Positions 16,847-27,107 of a DNA stretch of 37,722 bases are shown in pieces; position 1 is the stretch's first letter; every line of letters starts with the position of its first letter. Below the pieces are notes generated by a model. The model did not search any database. It worked only from the letters and a program-made list of their open reading frames with translations, and was not told the DNA's origin. The translations under genes were made by a program, and so were the position numbers. The stretch is from Acidobacteriota bacterium (GTDB taxonomy: Bacteria; Acidobacteriota; UBA6911; RPQK01; JACQSY01). The DNA is taken from assembly GCA_016211085.1 (NCBI GenBank), contig JACQSY010000001.1, positions 1 through 37,722 of the forward strand, written 5' to 3'.

Positions 16847-18118
16847 ATGAAGAAAATTGGTTTCCTGCTGTTGTTAGTGATCTTGGTCCTGATTGGTTTT
16901 GCGGTATTCAACCGCGACACCGGCGAATCCGCCCAAGATCCACAGACGGGACGGCGCGCGCAGGGACGAGGCATGCAACGTATGCCGATGACGGTCGAAC
17001 TGGCCCAGGTGGCCCGGCAATCGCTGTCGCAGAGAATGATGGTGGTGGGGAATTTGATCGGTGAGACCACCGTGGATGCAGTCCCGAAAATCAGCGGGCG
17101 GCTGCAACAGGTCTATGTGCGATTGGGAGACCGAATCGATCAGGGACAACCAATCGCCCGTATAGAAGACCGCGAAATCCGCGAGCAGGTCAAACAAGCG
17201 GAGGCTTCTCTTGAAGTTGCAGAGGCTACGCTGCGACAGCGCGAAGCCGATCTGAAGCACGCGGAGTCAAACCTGATGCGATTTCGCAATTTGCATGCGG
17301 CGCAGCTGATCTCAAAACAAGTTCTGGACGAGGCTGAAGCACGATTTCAGGTAGCTTCGGCGCAACTCGACCTGGCGCGTGCCCAAATCACCCAGGCACG
17401 CTCCCGCCTGGAAGAACTGCAGATTAATTTGAACAACACGGTGATCACCTCCCCTGTAAGCGGTTTTGTGGCCCGCCGTGAACTGGATCCAGGCGCCTGG
17501 GTCACACCGAACTCTTCTTTTATTTCCGTCGTGGACATCAATCCGGTCCGGCTGGTGGCCAATATCGTCGAAAAGGATTTACGCCGGCTCGCGCGCGGAC
17601 TCACCGCTGAGGTTGAAGTGGATGCCTATCCTGGTGAAAAATTTCTGGGTCGGGTGACCCGCGTTTCCCCTGTGCTTGATCCGGCTACACGTACCGCACC
17701 CATCGAGGTCGAAGTATCCAACAACGATCTTCGTCTGAAGCCGGGCATGTATGCACGCGTCCACTTCGTCGTGGAACGGCGTGACCAAACCCTGGTGGTG
17801 CCTGCGATGGCTCTGGTCACGCAGGACGGCGTTCGTGGAGTTTTTATCGCCGAAAACGCTGCCACCGCTCGATTTCACCCCGTTCAGATCGGACTGGAGC
17901 AGGGGCAGCATGTGGAGATTCTCTCAGGCCTCAAAGAGGGCGATCAGGTTATAACCACGGGCGCGAGCGCTTTGCGCGATGGCGCAACCATCAACGTCTC
18001 GCGTCCATCCGACCCGGTGCAGACAGAGACCGAGCCTCGTTTTCCAGGGGGCCGACCTGAAACGCTTCCTCCAGGAACTAATGCGGGCGCTCCGCCGCGC
18101 CGGCCAAATACAAGGTAG
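16847..18118 (+). CDS. RND efflux membrane fusion protein (periplasmic adaptor)
   Basis: Adaptor that joins an inner-membrane RND pump to a TolC-type channel. 423 residues from ATG 16847, with AGAGG just upstream; the open frame from 16799 lacks homology. An N-terminal hydrophobic anchor (about 3-20, KIGFLLLLVILVLIGFAVF) leads into the periplasm. Then come a lipoyl half (AVPKISGRLQQVYVRLGDRI), a long coiled-coil hairpin (about 105-195, rich in A, E, Q and R), the second lipoyl half (TVITSPVSGFVARRELDPGA), and beta-barrel and membrane-proximal domains. The C terminus is proline- and glycine-rich. It lies 5 nt before the pump gene. Substrate is unknown. Confidence 0.92.
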   Translation: MKKIGFLLLLVILVLIGFAVFNRDTGESAQDPQTGRRAQGRGMQRMPMTVELAQVARQSLSQRMMVVGNLIGETTVDAVPKISGRLQQVYVRLGDRIDQGQPIARIEDREIREQVKQAEASLEVAEATLRQREADLKHAESNLMRFRNLHAAQLISKQVLDEAEARFQVASAQLDLARAQITQARSRLEELQINLNNTVITSPVSGFVARRELDPGAWVTPNSSFISVVDINPVRLVANIVEKDLRRLARGLTAEVEVDAYPGEKFLGRVTRVSPVLDPATRTAPIEVEVSNNDLRLKPGMYARVHFVVERRDQTLVVPAMALVTQDGVRGVFIAENAATARFHPVQIGLEQGQHVEILSGLKEGDQVITTGASALRDGATINVSRPSDPVQTETEPRFPGGRPETLPPGTNAGAPPRRPNTR

Positions 18119-18123
18119 TAAAC

Positions 18124-21100
18124 ATGAGCATTCCCCGTACAGCTATTCGGCGGCCCATCACCGTATTCATGATCAGCGCCGTCATCGTTCTGCTGGGAGC
18201 CATCTCGCTGACACGTCTCCCGGTAGATCTCATGCCGGACATCAGTTTTCCCAGCCTCACGGTCAGGGTCAACTATCCGGGCGTCGGACCGCTTGAGATT
18301 GAGGAACTCATCACCCGGCCACTCGAGGAGGCGGTGAGCGCCGTTGCTGGATTGCAGCAGGTGAACTCCACGTCGTCAGAAGGAACCGGCACGGTACGCC
18401 TGAATTTCGCATGGGGTACTGATTTAAATGAGGCCACCGATGAAGTGCGCTCGAGATTGGATCGAATACGAGGCCGCTTTCCCGAGGAAGCGGATGCGCC
18501 GTTCATCTTTAAGTTCGACGCCAACAGTCTACCTATTTTGAGTGTGGGCGTGGAAGGGATGCAGGATCCCGTACAGCTTCGGGAAGTCGCGGAGCGTGAG
18601 CTGGTTCCGCGTCTTGAGCGCGTGACCGGAGTCGCTGCGGTTCAAGTGCACGGCGGTTTGCGCCGGCAGATCCATGTTGAGCTTTCCAAGGAGAAGATTG
18701 CCGGACTGCAGCTTCCGGTTGAGCGCGTGGTGCAACTCCTGCGCATTGAAAACAAGAATCTGCCCCTGGGAGAAATCGATCAAGGCGATCGCACGTATCT
18801 GCTGCGAAGTGAAGGGCAATTCCAGTCTTTTGAGGACATCCGCAACCTGGTGGTGCTGACCAAGGGCGGAGTCCCCGTTTACATGAGGGATATTGCCGAA
18901 GTCCGAGACGCAACGGAGGACCGGCGATCGATCCTGAGAATCAACGGCCGGCCCGGCGTCCGGTTGCAAGTGACCAAGCAATCGGGCACCAATACGGTCC
19001 AGGTGGCGCAGCTGGTGCACCGGGAAGTTGAAAAGATCAACAACGAAATTCCGGGCGTAAACCTGACTATTCTTGACGACAGCTCTGTTTTCATTCAGCG
19101 GGCCATTGCCTCGGTTCAAGAACACGCCCTTATGGGCTCCGTTCTGGTGGTGCTGATTATCTTTGTATTCCTTCGAAATCTCACCTCCACGCTCATTATC
19201 TGTTCCTCCATTCCCATTTCCGTGATCGGCACCTTTGCCCTTCTTTATTTTGGTGGATTTACCTTGAACACCATGACCTTTGGCGGCCTGGCCCTGGGAG
19301 TGGGGATGATCGTCGACGCTTCCATCGTGGTGCTGGAAAATTCCTTTCGCCACATGGAAAAAGGGAAAGATCGCGTGACTGCCGCCATTGAGGGAAGTGA
19401 AGAAGTCTGGTCCGCCATTGTGGCTTCCATCTTGACTCACGTCGCCGTCTTTCTTCCGCTTCTTTTCCTCACGGGCCTTTCCAGCATCCTGTTCATGCAG
19501 CTCGCGGTGGTGGTGATATTTTCGCTGATGATGTCGCTCTTCGTGGCAGTGACCATTGTGCCGATGCTCTGCTCGAAGCTCTTGCGGCTTCCGCCGCGGC
19601 GAGGAGAAGCACGAGGCTTGTTTGCAAGATTGTATGCCGCCAGCGAAGACAGCCTGGAAAGACTGGATGATCGCTATCGATGGCTTTTGCACAAGGCGCT
19701 GGCGCACCGCCCCACGGTGCTCCTGGCAGGACTCACCTCGGTGGTGGCCGCCGTCCTCATGTTTTCTTCAATCTCGAGCGAGTTGACCCCACAGCTCGAT
19801 GAAGGGGAAGTCACTTTGACCGCCGAACTGCCCGTCGGCACTCGAATGGAGCGGACCGACCAGGTGCTGTGGCGGTTGGAAGAACTGGTGCGTCGATTCG
19901 TTCCTGAGTCCCGGTTATTGATTTCCAGTGTCGGCGGAATGGGATGGCAGGGCTCAAACACTCACCGGGGCACTCTTCAGATACGCCTGGTTCCCAAGGA
20001 AGAGCGCCAGCGTTCCAGCGAGCAGATCGCACGGGACCTGCGCCGGCAACTGGCTGAGCTTCCCGGCGTGGTGATCTTCACTCGCGCCTCGGGAGGAAAC
20101 CAGATGACGCGTTGGCTCACCGCCGGCAACGAGGCGCGCCTGACTCTGGAACTGCGGGGGGACGACCTGGACACCAGCCGCCGTTTGGCTCAGGAAATCA
20201 AAGGGCTGATGGATTCCACCAGCGGGATTGCAGACTCCCGGGTAAGCCGAGAAGACGGGCTCCCCGAGCTTGCGGTCCAGGTAGACCGGCCCAAGGCCGC
20301 GCTCCTGGGACTCACGGTCAGTTCAGTAGCCGACACTATAAAAACCAACGTGGCCGGCACTCAGGCCGCTTACTATCGTGAGCATGGCGAAGAATATCCC
20401 ATCGTGGTCCGCTTGAGGGAGGAAGATCGGGACCAGGCGGACGACGTGAGCGACATTCTTGTGAATACCCCGCGCGGGGAGCTGATGGCGGTTAGAAATC
20501 TCATGAGTATTGAAATGCAATCCGGTCCGGTCCAGATTCAGCGTAAGAATAAAGAGCGCATCATAGAAATCACCGCCGAGCCGGAATCAGCCTTGAGCCA
20601 GGCTGTCTCCGACGTGCGCTCACGCCTGAGCGACGTCGCCCTCCCCTTGGGCTTCACCGTAGGATTCGGCGCAGAAGTTGAAGAACAAGCAAGAGCCTTC
20701 AATCAACTTCGTTTGATGCTGATCCTGGCGCTGGTGCTGGTATACGCGGTCATGGCTTCGCAATATGAATCACTTCGCGATCCCTTTGTGATTATGTTCT
20801 CCGTCCCTACTGCTGCCATTGGCGTAGTCCTGGCCCTTTTGCTGACCAATACCGCGTTCAACCTGCAGGCTTACATTGGAGTGATCATGCTGGCCGGCAT
20901 CGTGGTGAGCAATGCAATCCTGCTGGTGGATTACACGAATGTGCTGCGGCGGCGTGATGGAGTTCCCCTGCGTGAGGCGGTGGAACTGGCGGGGCGCACC
21001 CGGCTTCGCCCCATTCTCATGACCTCCGTTGCCACGGCGCTCGGGTTTGTTCCCATGTCGCTCGGTATTGGGGAGGGGAGCGAACTCCAGGCCCCGCTTG

Positions 21101-21264
21101 CCCGCGTCGTCATCGGAGGCCTGACCACTTCCACTCTCATCACACTGGTTTTCGTCCCTACGATCTATACTCTTTTCGAAGAGGGGTGGAGGGGACTCAG
21201 ACGGCGCAAGATGAGCGGTTCTGCAAACCATCCGGATCAAGACAGTACAACTCGGGACGAGTGA
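18124..21264 (+). CDS. RND multidrug/solute efflux transporter (AcrB/HAE1-like)
   Basis: Proton-driven trimeric inner-membrane pump, 1046 residues, the family's full length. It begins [23 protein letters not shown] (first membrane helix) and shows the periplasmic porter repeats, the second helix block ([16 protein letters not shown]) and the C-terminal block ([21 protein letters not shown]). In the fourth helix the proton-relay segment reads [11 protein letters not shown] with D398; AcrB has two aspartates here, so only the first is kept, as in many CusA-like and unclassified HAE pumps. It sits between adaptor and channel genes, forming a complete tripartite system. Substrates cannot be predicted from sequence alone. 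Confidence 0.94.
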   Translation: MSIPRTAIRRPITVFMISAVIVLLGAISLTRLPVDLMPDISFPSLTVRVNYPGVGPLEIEELITRPLEEAVSAVAGLQQVNSTSSEGTGTVRLNFAWGTDLNEATDEVRSRLDRIRGRFPEEADAPFIFKFDANSLPILSVGVEGMQDPVQLREVAERELVPRLERVTGVAAVQVHGGLRRQIHVELSKEKIAGLQLPVERVVQLLRIENKNLPLGEIDQGDRTYLLRSEGQFQSFEDIRNLVVLTKGGVPVYMRDIAEVRDATEDRRSILRINGRPGVRLQVTKQSGTNTVQVAQLVHREVEKINNEIPGVNLTILDDSSVFIQRAIASVQEHALMGSVLVVLIIFVFLRNLTSTLIICSSIPISVIGTFALLYFGGFTLNTMTFGGLALGVGMIVDASIVVLENSFRHMEKGKDRVTAAIEGSEEVWSAIVASILTHVAVFLPLLFLTGLSSILFMQLAVVVIFSLMMSLFVAVTIVPMLCSKLLRLPPRRGEARGLFARLYAASEDSLERLDDRYRWLLHKALAHRPTVLLAGLTSVVAAVLMFSSISSELTPQLDEGEVTLTAELPVGTRMERTDQVLWRLEELVRRFVPESRLLISSVGGMGWQGSNTHRGTLQIRLVPKEERQRSSEQIARDLRRQLAELPGVVIFTRASGGNQMTRWLTAGNEARLTLELRGDDLDTSRRLAQEIKGLMDSTSGIADSRVSREDGLPELAVQVDRPKAALLGLTVSSVADTIKTNVAGTQAAYYREHGEEYPIVVRLREEDRDQADDVSDILVNTPRGELMAVRNLMSIEMQSGPVQIQRKNKERIIEITAEPESALSQAVSDVRSRLSDVALPLGFTVGFGAEVEEQARAFNQLRLMLILALVLVYAVMASQYESLRDPFVIMFSVPTAAIGVVLALLLTNTAFNLQAYIGVIMLAGIVVSNAILLVDYTNVLRRRDGVPLREAVELAGRTRLRPILMTSVATALGFVPMSLGIGEGSELQAPLARVVIGGLTTSTLITLVFVPTIYTLFEEGWRGLRRRKMSGSANHPDQDSTTRDE

Positions 21265-21376
21265 ATTTCGGCCTAAGTTTTACAGAAAACGACTCGCTTA
21301 TTTGCTTCGATTTGTTTCCCTTCTGCTTTCCTGACCGGGATGACCCGGACATTGAACATTCTATTGGAGACGTTTT

Positions 21377-23074
21377 ATGAACACGTATGGTTTGGTTTTT
21401 GTCCTTTTTGCTCTTCTCATGGCAACGATGGGGCAACAGCTTCAGGGCCAGACGCAGCCACAAACCCCTGTCCCCCCCAGCCCGATGGCTCCTGAACGTC
21501 CGCATACCGAATCTTATCTGGAGCACGCGCGCCGATCCGGACCGGTGCTCGAGTTGACGCTGCAAGATGTCATTCGTATGGCGCTTATGAATAATCTTGA
21601 GATCGCCATCGAAGACTTCAATGAGCAAATGACCGAAAAGAGGCTGGTGGGTGCCGAAGGGTTTTATGACCCTGTTTTGACCTTCGAAGCAGGCTATGAA
21701 GATACCAGCCGGCCCACGGGAAACGTGCTCACGGCGGGAGCGGGCCTCAATGTCTCCGAGAGCGCACGCTCTTACTGGAATGCTCAACTGAATCAAAATC
21801 TCCCGTGGGGAGCCTCCTACACCATTGACTGGCGCTCCTCGCGCAATCTGACCAACAGCACTTTCTCAACCATCAACCCTCAGTACAACTCCACCATGAC
21901 TTTCAACTTCGTGCAGCCTTTGCGTCGAGGTCTTGGATCCACCCAGACCCGGCGCAATCTGCGCCTCATCAACATCGACGAAAAGCTGGACCAGAGCGAG
22001 TTCGAGCAAAAAGTGGCCGATGTGGTCCGCCAGGTTTCCGACTATTACTGGGAACTCATGTTTGCCCTGCGAAATCATGAGATCAAGCGCCAGTCGCTGG
22101 AACTCGCCTGGGTTCTGCACGAAAACAATCGCAAACGCGTCGAGCTGGGAAATCTGGCTCCAATCGAGATCATCAGTTCCCGTGCCGAAGCCGCTACTCG
22201 CGAGCAGGAACTCATCGCCGCAGAGGAAACTATTGCCGCAGCCCAAAACAACCTTCGGAGAGCCCTGGCAGAAAATCCGCGATCCCCAATCTGGAATCTG
22301 ACTTTGATCCCGACCGAAGAACCGAAGGTCCTCGATCCCCAAGTCAACCTCGACGAAAAATTGAAGATCGCGTTGGAACGTCGGCCTGAAATCAAGCAGA
22401 TGATGCTGCAGATGGAACGTACGGGTGTGGATCGGGAATTCTACAAAAACGAGAGTCGGTGGAAAGTGGATCTGGTTGCCAGTTATTTTTCAACGGGTCT
22501 GTCAGGTAGGGCTTTTCGTGATATTCGCGTGGACACTAACGGCGACGGAGTGCCCGACCGCGTGGTGGGCCGGGCGGAAGATACTTCCTCGCCTTTCTTT
22601 GGATCACTGGGTCCCCTTTACAGTCAGATTTTTGGAAACGATTACCGCAGCTATACCGCAGGAGTTCGTGTTGAGATCCCGCTGCGGGATCGTAAAAACG
22701 AAATGCAACTTGCCGAACTCACCCTGCAAGAAAGCCAACTCACCTCACGTATGAAGCATCTGCAACACCAGATCATGGTCGAGGTGCGTAATGCCGCAGA
22801 GTCCGTCGTGACCAATCAAAAGCGCGTCGAAACAGCTCGCGTCGCCCTGGACCTTTCAGGACAGCAGCTTCAAGGGGAGATGAAGAGGTTCGAGGAAGGT
22901 TTGAGCACCAACTTCGTGGTTCTGCAGTATCAGCGCGACCTAGCGGAGAGCCAACTGCGTGAATTGCGCGCTTTGATTGATTACCGCAAAGCGCTTACCG
23001 CCTTCCAAAAGGCCAGCCACACCATTTTGGATGCCCACGACGTCGAGGCCGCACACCAGCGCTCAGAAAATTAA
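21377..23074 (+). CDS. TolC-family outer membrane efflux protein
   Basis: Outer-membrane channel for the preceding RND pump, 565 residues. A signal peptide (MNTYGLVFVLFALLMATMG) precedes a proline-rich linker and LELTLQDVIRMALMNNLEIAIE, the usual start of the outer-membrane efflux (OEP) repeat. Two OEP repeats with long alpha-helical stretches follow; the second contains NEMQLAELTLQESQL and ends with FEEGLSTNFVVLQYQRDLAES. It is longer than E. coli TolC because of an insertion near residues 375-425 with DTNGDGVPDR, a calcium-binding-like aspartate-rich loop. It begins 112 nt after the pump gene on the same strand and is probably co-transcribed. RBS TTGGAGA lies upstream. Confidence 0.92.
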   Translation: MNTYGLVFVLFALLMATMGQQLQGQTQPQTPVPPSPMAPERPHTESYLEHARRSGPVLELTLQDVIRMALMNNLEIAIEDFNEQMTEKRLVGAEGFYDPVLTFEAGYEDTSRPTGNVLTAGAGLNVSESARSYWNAQLNQNLPWGASYTIDWRSSRNLTNSTFSTINPQYNSTMTFNFVQPLRRGLGSTQTRRNLRLINIDEKLDQSEFEQKVADVVRQVSDYYWELMFALRNHEIKRQSLELAWVLHENNRKRVELGNLAPIEIISSRAEAATREQELIAAEETIAAAQNNLRRALAENPRSPIWNLTLIPTEEPKVLDPQVNLDEKLKIALERRPEIKQMMLQMERTGVDREFYKNESRWKVDLVASYFSTGLSGRAFRDIRVDTNGDGVPDRVVGRAEDTSSPFFGSLGPLYSQIFGNDYRSYTAGVRVEIPLRDRKNEMQLAELTLQESQLTSRMKHLQHQIMVEVRNAAESVVTNQKRVETARVALDLSGQQLQGEMKRFEEGLSTNFVVLQYQRDLAESQLRELRALIDYRKALTAFQKASHTILDAHDVEAAHQRSEN

Positions 23075-23125
23075 AAGGGCGTTGTCTCGGGAGCCCGTTC
23101 CTAAACCTCGCCACGCACCGGTGGA

Positions 23126-23148
23126 GCCTGAACCCCGGAGTTTCAGGC
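23126..23148 (+). terminator. Hairpin after the efflux operon
   Basis: Inverted repeat GCCTGAA (23126-23132) and TTCAGGC (23142-23148) with a 9-nt loop, about 50 nt after the TolC-like gene. The downstream sequence is only weakly T-rich, so termination is possible but unproven. Confidence 0.3.
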
Positions 23149-23234
23149 GGCTGTTGTTACGGACGCGCCGCTACGCTTGACTTTCACAGAAGGATCGGAC
23201 ATCTTCGTGACTCCACAGCCTTCACGGAGGGACC

Positions 23235-23918
23235 ATGGGAAAGACTCTGATTTTCTCCGTCCTTATCTTCTTGGCAGCAACGGCCCAGTCCATACTGTGT
23301 AGTCAGGATCCGATCGCGCTCAGCCCAAAACATTATAAAGTCCTCATAAACAATCCTAGCGTCCGCGTTTTTGAATTCCGCGACCAGCCAGGGGATAGAA
23401 TTTCGCAACACCGCCACCCCGACTATATTGCGTATACGTTCGGGCCCTTTAAGAGAAAATTTTATCTTGCAGATGGTTCCGCTCGAGAAATCGAGGGTAA
23501 AGGCAACGATGTCATCTGGTCGAACTCCATTGTGCACTCGGATGAAAACACCGGCACCACTGAAACCCGCGCTCTGGCGCTGGAATTGAAAGAAACCTCT
23601 CGAACCGGCAAGCCGGCGCTGGTTTTGACGGATCCGGTCAAAGTCGAGCCAGAACATTACACGGTCCTTTTTGAAAATGACCGTGTCCGTCTGCTTCAGT
23701 TTAAAGACAAACCAGGGGACAAGATTGCCATGCACGGCCATCCCGATTACGTAGCCTACACCATGAAAGCTCTCAAGCGGCGGCTGATCGCTCCAGATGG
23801 GAGTTACCGGGACGTGCAAGCTGAGGCGGGAACTGCCGTCTGGTCCGAGGCCGTGACGCACGCAGAAGTAAACATTGGAGATACGGAAACACACCTCCTG
23901 CTTTTCGAAGTGAAATAA
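23235..23918 (+). CDS. Exported protein with two tandem cupin domains
   Basis: 227 residues with a signal peptide (GKTLIFSVLIFLAATAQSIL). The mature part is an internal duplication. Unit 1 (about 31-123) begins HYKVLINNPSVRVFEFRDQP and has the histidine motif SQHRHPDY. Unit 2 (about 130-227) begins HYTVLFENDRVRLLQFKDKP and has AMHGHPDY. Each continues with a GxxxxVIW/AVWS segment and a late histidine (VHSDEN, THAEVN), which is the cupin arrangement of metal ligands, so each unit may bind a metal. Function is unknown; related single-domain proteins are annotated only as cupin-like. It precedes an outer-membrane receptor-like gene by 74 nt, which may be functional or chance. Confidence 0.8.
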   Translation: MGKTLIFSVLIFLAATAQSILCSQDPIALSPKHYKVLINNPSVRVFEFRDQPGDRISQHRHPDYIAYTFGPFKRKFYLADGSAREIEGKGNDVIWSNSIVHSDENTGTTETRALALELKETSRTGKPALVLTDPVKVEPEHYTVLFENDRVRLLQFKDKPGDKIAMHGHPDYVAYTMKALKRRLIAPDGSYRDVQAEAGTAVWSEAVTHAEVNIGDTETHLLLFEVK

Positions 23919-23992
23919 GAAGGCGTTTCTGAATCGATGCCGGGTTCGCTCCCCGCGGCGGCTTGCACACGAGGGTTGGGCTGGTTTTAAAA

Positions 23993-26704
23993 ATGTCGAA
24001 GCGTTCAAGAGCCGTCTCCCTGCTTTTTTTCCTGCTGGTTCTCTTTCTGTGCTTCGAGCTTCGCGCCGAGTGGCCCGCGGCAGGCGAACCCCAAACTCTC
24101 TCATCGCTACACGGAACGGTCCGCGATCAAAGCGGAGGCGTGATCGTGGGGGCGCAGGTAAACCTGAAGGGCCCGGACGGCAAGTCACTTCAGAAGAAAA
24201 CCAGCAGTAGCGGCGCCTATGAGTTCCAAGATCTTCCGGCTGGAAATTACGAATTAACAGTCAGCGCTCGCCAGTTCGAACCTTTCACGACTGACCTGAA
24301 TATCGGAAACGAGAGTGTCGAGCAGGATGTAGTGCTGTTCGTGGAGTTGCGAGAGCAAATCAGCATTGTCGGAAACACGTCCTTTTTTGCTCGAAGCGGC
24401 TCCAGCATTACCTTGACTCGCCAGCAAATACACAATCTGCCGGACGAACCGGGACAATTTCTGGCCTATCTGCGGCAACTGGCAGGCGTCCTACCCGGTC
24501 AGGAGATGGTTTACGTCGACGGTTTTCGCGGAAACCAGGTTCTTCGAAAACACAGCATCGAATCTATTTTCATCAACACCGACCCTTTCAGCGCGGAATT
24601 TCCCGAGCCGGCCAGAGGGCGCATTCAAATCACCACGCGACCCGGATCCGACACTTTCCATGGCGACTTCAATTTCAATTTCAATGACGAAGCATTGAAT
24701 GCCCGCCCAGCTTTTGCAACCACCCGCGCGCCATTGCAGTCCAGGAACATTGAGGGCTATCTGAGCGGTCCTATCATCCGAAACCGCTGGGGATTCTCAG
24801 TCTATGGAGCACACTGGGCCCAGGATGGAAGTCAGCTCGTCAACGCGCTGGTCCCGGGGCCGGATACTGGGTTTCAATCCTTTGTCCAGTCAGTGTCCAG
24901 CCCGGTTCGTACCCACGATCTTTTTGTACGAACCAATTACACAGCAGGAACAGCCCATATCTTCTCAATTGACTACAGCCGCACTCGCGACCGTTCAAAG
25001 AATCGTGGCTTGGAGAGCGGGTTTGATCTCCCGGAGAGAGCTGTTCACGCTATAAGTACGGACCAACGGCTGCGGTTCTCTGCCAACTCAGAACTGTCCG
25101 AAAAAAATATAAACGAGTTTCGGTTCGACCTGAACACAACCGACTCGAAAACCCAGGCTTTGAACCCAGGTCCCGCGGTTCTGGTACTGGATACGTTCCA
25201 CGCCGGAGGAAATCAAGAATCCCTCTTCAGCAGAAGCAACGTAGATTATCTCGGAGTGATCAACCACCTGGGCCATACTTGGCGAAACCACACCTTTCGA
25301 TTTGGGTTGGAGATCGGCGTGGTCACGCAGCAGGACACCGACCGTTCCAACTTCGGCGGTTCCTTTACCTTCGGCGCGGACGTGGAACGCGACGCTTCTG
25401 GAGCGCCGATCACGGATTCCTCAGGTTTGCCAAGAGTCATCTCACCACTGCAGTTGTACCTGCGCACGGCCATGGGCCTTCCCGGCTATCGCCCTTCTCT
25501 GTTTACAATCAATCGAGGTCAGGATTCCGTAGGGCTGAGACAATGGAATGTTTTCTGGTATCTTCAGCACGAATGGCAATTGGCACCCAGGATGACCCTC
25601 ACGTTGGGACTGAGGGAGGAATTTCAAACCTTATTGCAAAATAATTTTGATTTTGCGCCTCGAGTGGGAATTGCCTGGTCGCCCCGTCCCAGCAACAAGG
25701 ACTTTCTGCGAGCGGGAGCCGGTCTTTTTTACAGCCGGGTCCAACCAGAGATCACGCTGGAGACTCTTCGCCTTACCCCGGGGCGTCAGGAGCATCTGCT
25801 TGTCGAGAATCCTGAATTTTTCCCGCATCCTCCTGACGATTTGTTAAGGGCCGGTCGCATCCTCACCGCATCCCGCACCAAAGCCCCGGATCTGGCGACG
25901 CCTTATCTGGTGATGACCACTGCGGGATACAAGAGACAGGTGACAGAAGCAATCACCGCCTCCATAGATTACACTTGGCAAAAAGGAACTCGATTGCTGC
26001 GCACACGGAATTTGAGCGGGCCGGCCCTTCCCGGGAGCAGCCTTGATTCAAGACCGCCCGCGTTCCAGTTCGAGTCCAGCGGAAAAATGAGACGCCACGA
26101 ATTGGCCCTGAAGCTTCAAACCAATTTTGAAAAGATCATGTGGTTTGCCAATTACTCGCTCTCTTCCACCCGCAGCGACACCGATGGTCCTTATGCTCAG
26201 CCCGCGGACCCCCTCAACCTCTCTCTGGAATTTGGCCCCGACCGTTTAGATCACCGGCATGAATTTTTTTTGGGAGGCACTCTCACTCTGCCGTGGCAAT
26301 TGACGGCCACCCCCTTTGTATCGGTAAGGTCCGGCCAGCCTTTCAACATCACCACGGGTATGGACAACAATGGCGACACGGTTTTTACAGACCGGCCCGC
26401 ACTTGCCCGACCCGGCGATCCAGGAGCGATTCTGACCCCCTACGGAGCTTTCAAGCTATTTCCAGGATCCGCAGACATACTCGTGGGACGGAATTCACAA
26501 CGAGGTCCGGGAGAGGTCACGTTGAATATGGGGATTTCACGACTCTTAGTCGCCGGAACAGTCCTCTCGGTGAATTTCGACAACTTGATTAATCACACCA
26601 ATCCCAACGGGCTCAACGGAGTCCTGACATCACCCTTTTTTGGAAGAGCTAACCGTTCCCTCAACCCCAGACGGATTCACTTTTCAATTAACTTCACTTT
26701 TTAA
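23993..26704 (+). CDS. Oar-like outer-membrane protein with carboxypeptidase-regulatory domain
   Basis: 903 residues from ATG 23993; the TTG at 23963 would only lengthen the leader. An N-terminal hydrophobic signal (SLLFFLLVLFLCFELRA) is followed by a carboxypeptidase regulatory-like beta-sandwich (about 38-115; LHGTVRDQSGGVIVGAQVNL), a short plug-like stretch (VYVDGFRGNQVLRKHSIESI), and a long region of alternating strands ending in HFSINFTF, with terminal aromatic residue as in outer-membrane barrels. The layout matches the Oar/TonB-dependent-receptor-like families that are abundant in Acidobacteriota. No TonB box could be recognised and the plug is reduced, so active transport is uncertain. 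The ligand is unknown. Confidence 0.82.
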   Translation: MSKRSRAVSLLFFLLVLFLCFELRAEWPAAGEPQTLSSLHGTVRDQSGGVIVGAQVNLKGPDGKSLQKKTSSSGAYEFQDLPAGNYELTVSARQFEPFTTDLNIGNESVEQDVVLFVELREQISIVGNTSFFARSGSSITLTRQQIHNLPDEPGQFLAYLRQLAGVLPGQEMVYVDGFRGNQVLRKHSIESIFINTDPFSAEFPEPARGRIQITTRPGSDTFHGDFNFNFNDEALNARPAFATTRAPLQSRNIEGYLSGPIIRNRWGFSVYGAHWAQDGSQLVNALVPGPDTGFQSFVQSVSSPVRTHDLFVRTNYTAGTAHIFSIDYSRTRDRSKNRGLESGFDLPERAVHAISTDQRLRFSANSELSEKNINEFRFDLNTTDSKTQALNPGPAVLVLDTFHAGGNQESLFSRSNVDYLGVINHLGHTWRNHTFRFGLEIGVVTQQDTDRSNFGGSFTFGADVERDASGAPITDSSGLPRVISPLQLYLRTAMGLPGYRPSLFTINRGQDSVGLRQWNVFWYLQHEWQLAPRMTLTLGLREEFQTLLQNNFDFAPRVGIAWSPRPSNKDFLRAGAGLFYSRVQPEITLETLRLTPGRQEHLLVENPEFFPHPPDDLLRAGRILTASRTKAPDLATPYLVMTTAGYKRQVTEAITASIDYTWQKGTRLLRTRNLSGPALPGSSLDSRPPAFQFESSGKMRRHELALKLQTNFEKIMWFANYSLSSTRSDTDGPYAQPADPLNLSLEFGPDRLDHRHEFFLGGTLTLPWQLTATPFVSVRSGQPFNITTGMDNNGDTVFTDRPALARPGDPGAILTPYGAFKLFPGSADILVGRNSQRGPGEVTLNMGISRLLVAGTVLSVNFDNLINHTNPNGLNGVLTSPFFGRANRSLNPRRIHFSINFTF

Positions 26705-27107
26705 ATTCTTGGTGAGTGTCCCGAAGCACGAACTTCTCTATTGGGGGTGATCAATCAAGCGCCGAGCACTGTTCCTTTTACTGAAGCGCAAGATGAGGCG
26801 GATCATCGAAGAGGTGAGTGGGGATTGGCGTCGGCGAGGCAAGCCCTCGCCGCCAGAGGGAGGCGCGGCACAGACAGGTTATGGAGTGCGGCGACGGGTT
26901 GCCACTTTTTCTTGGCGGGCGACGCGTCGCCCACTCCCAAAGCGGTCTCTTGCGACCGCACTCCCAAGAGTGCTCCTTGCGCAGTTGCGCCTCCCTTGTT
27001 CCGTGAGACAGATCCCAGGAGATTTGCAAACTGACAGCCTGCCGTCTTGGGGCGGGCGCCAGATTCAGCAGTTTCCAATCGGGTAAGCTTTCAAGCGCCT
27101 TCCCGGT
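26705..27107. other. Intergenic region with palindromic dispersed repeat
   Basis: No convincing gene. Short open frames on both strands here (26741-27086) are products of the GC-rich repeat at 26833-26985. The rest shows no recognised signal. The region separates convergent genes, so terminators would be expected; the repeat hairpins could serve. Confidence 0.6.
26833..26985. repeat. Dispersed palindrome cluster, copy 1
   Basis: Contains three hairpins: GGCGAGG/CCTCGCC (26833-26851), the perfect 16-nt palindrome GGGCGACGCGTCGCCC (26917-26932), and GCGGTC/GACCGC (26942-26959). The segment from GCCACTTTTTC to GACCGCA is similar to 32584-32644. It is probably a non-coding dispersed repeat that yields spurious open frames. 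Confidence 0.65.

Noticed and set aside
18529..19707. 392-residue open frame antisense to the RND pump
   Set aside because: Very His-, Gln- and Lys-rich translation typical of a shadow frame; the pump on the plus strand is unambiguous.
23184..24188. 334-residue minus-strand open frame across the cupin gene
   Set aside because: It covers the well-supported two-cupin gene and intergenic sequence; no motif, no ribosome site.
26741..27086. Several overlapping open frames of 60-97 residues on both strands
   Set aside because: They arise from a GC-rich palindromic repeat and share its low-complexity composition.
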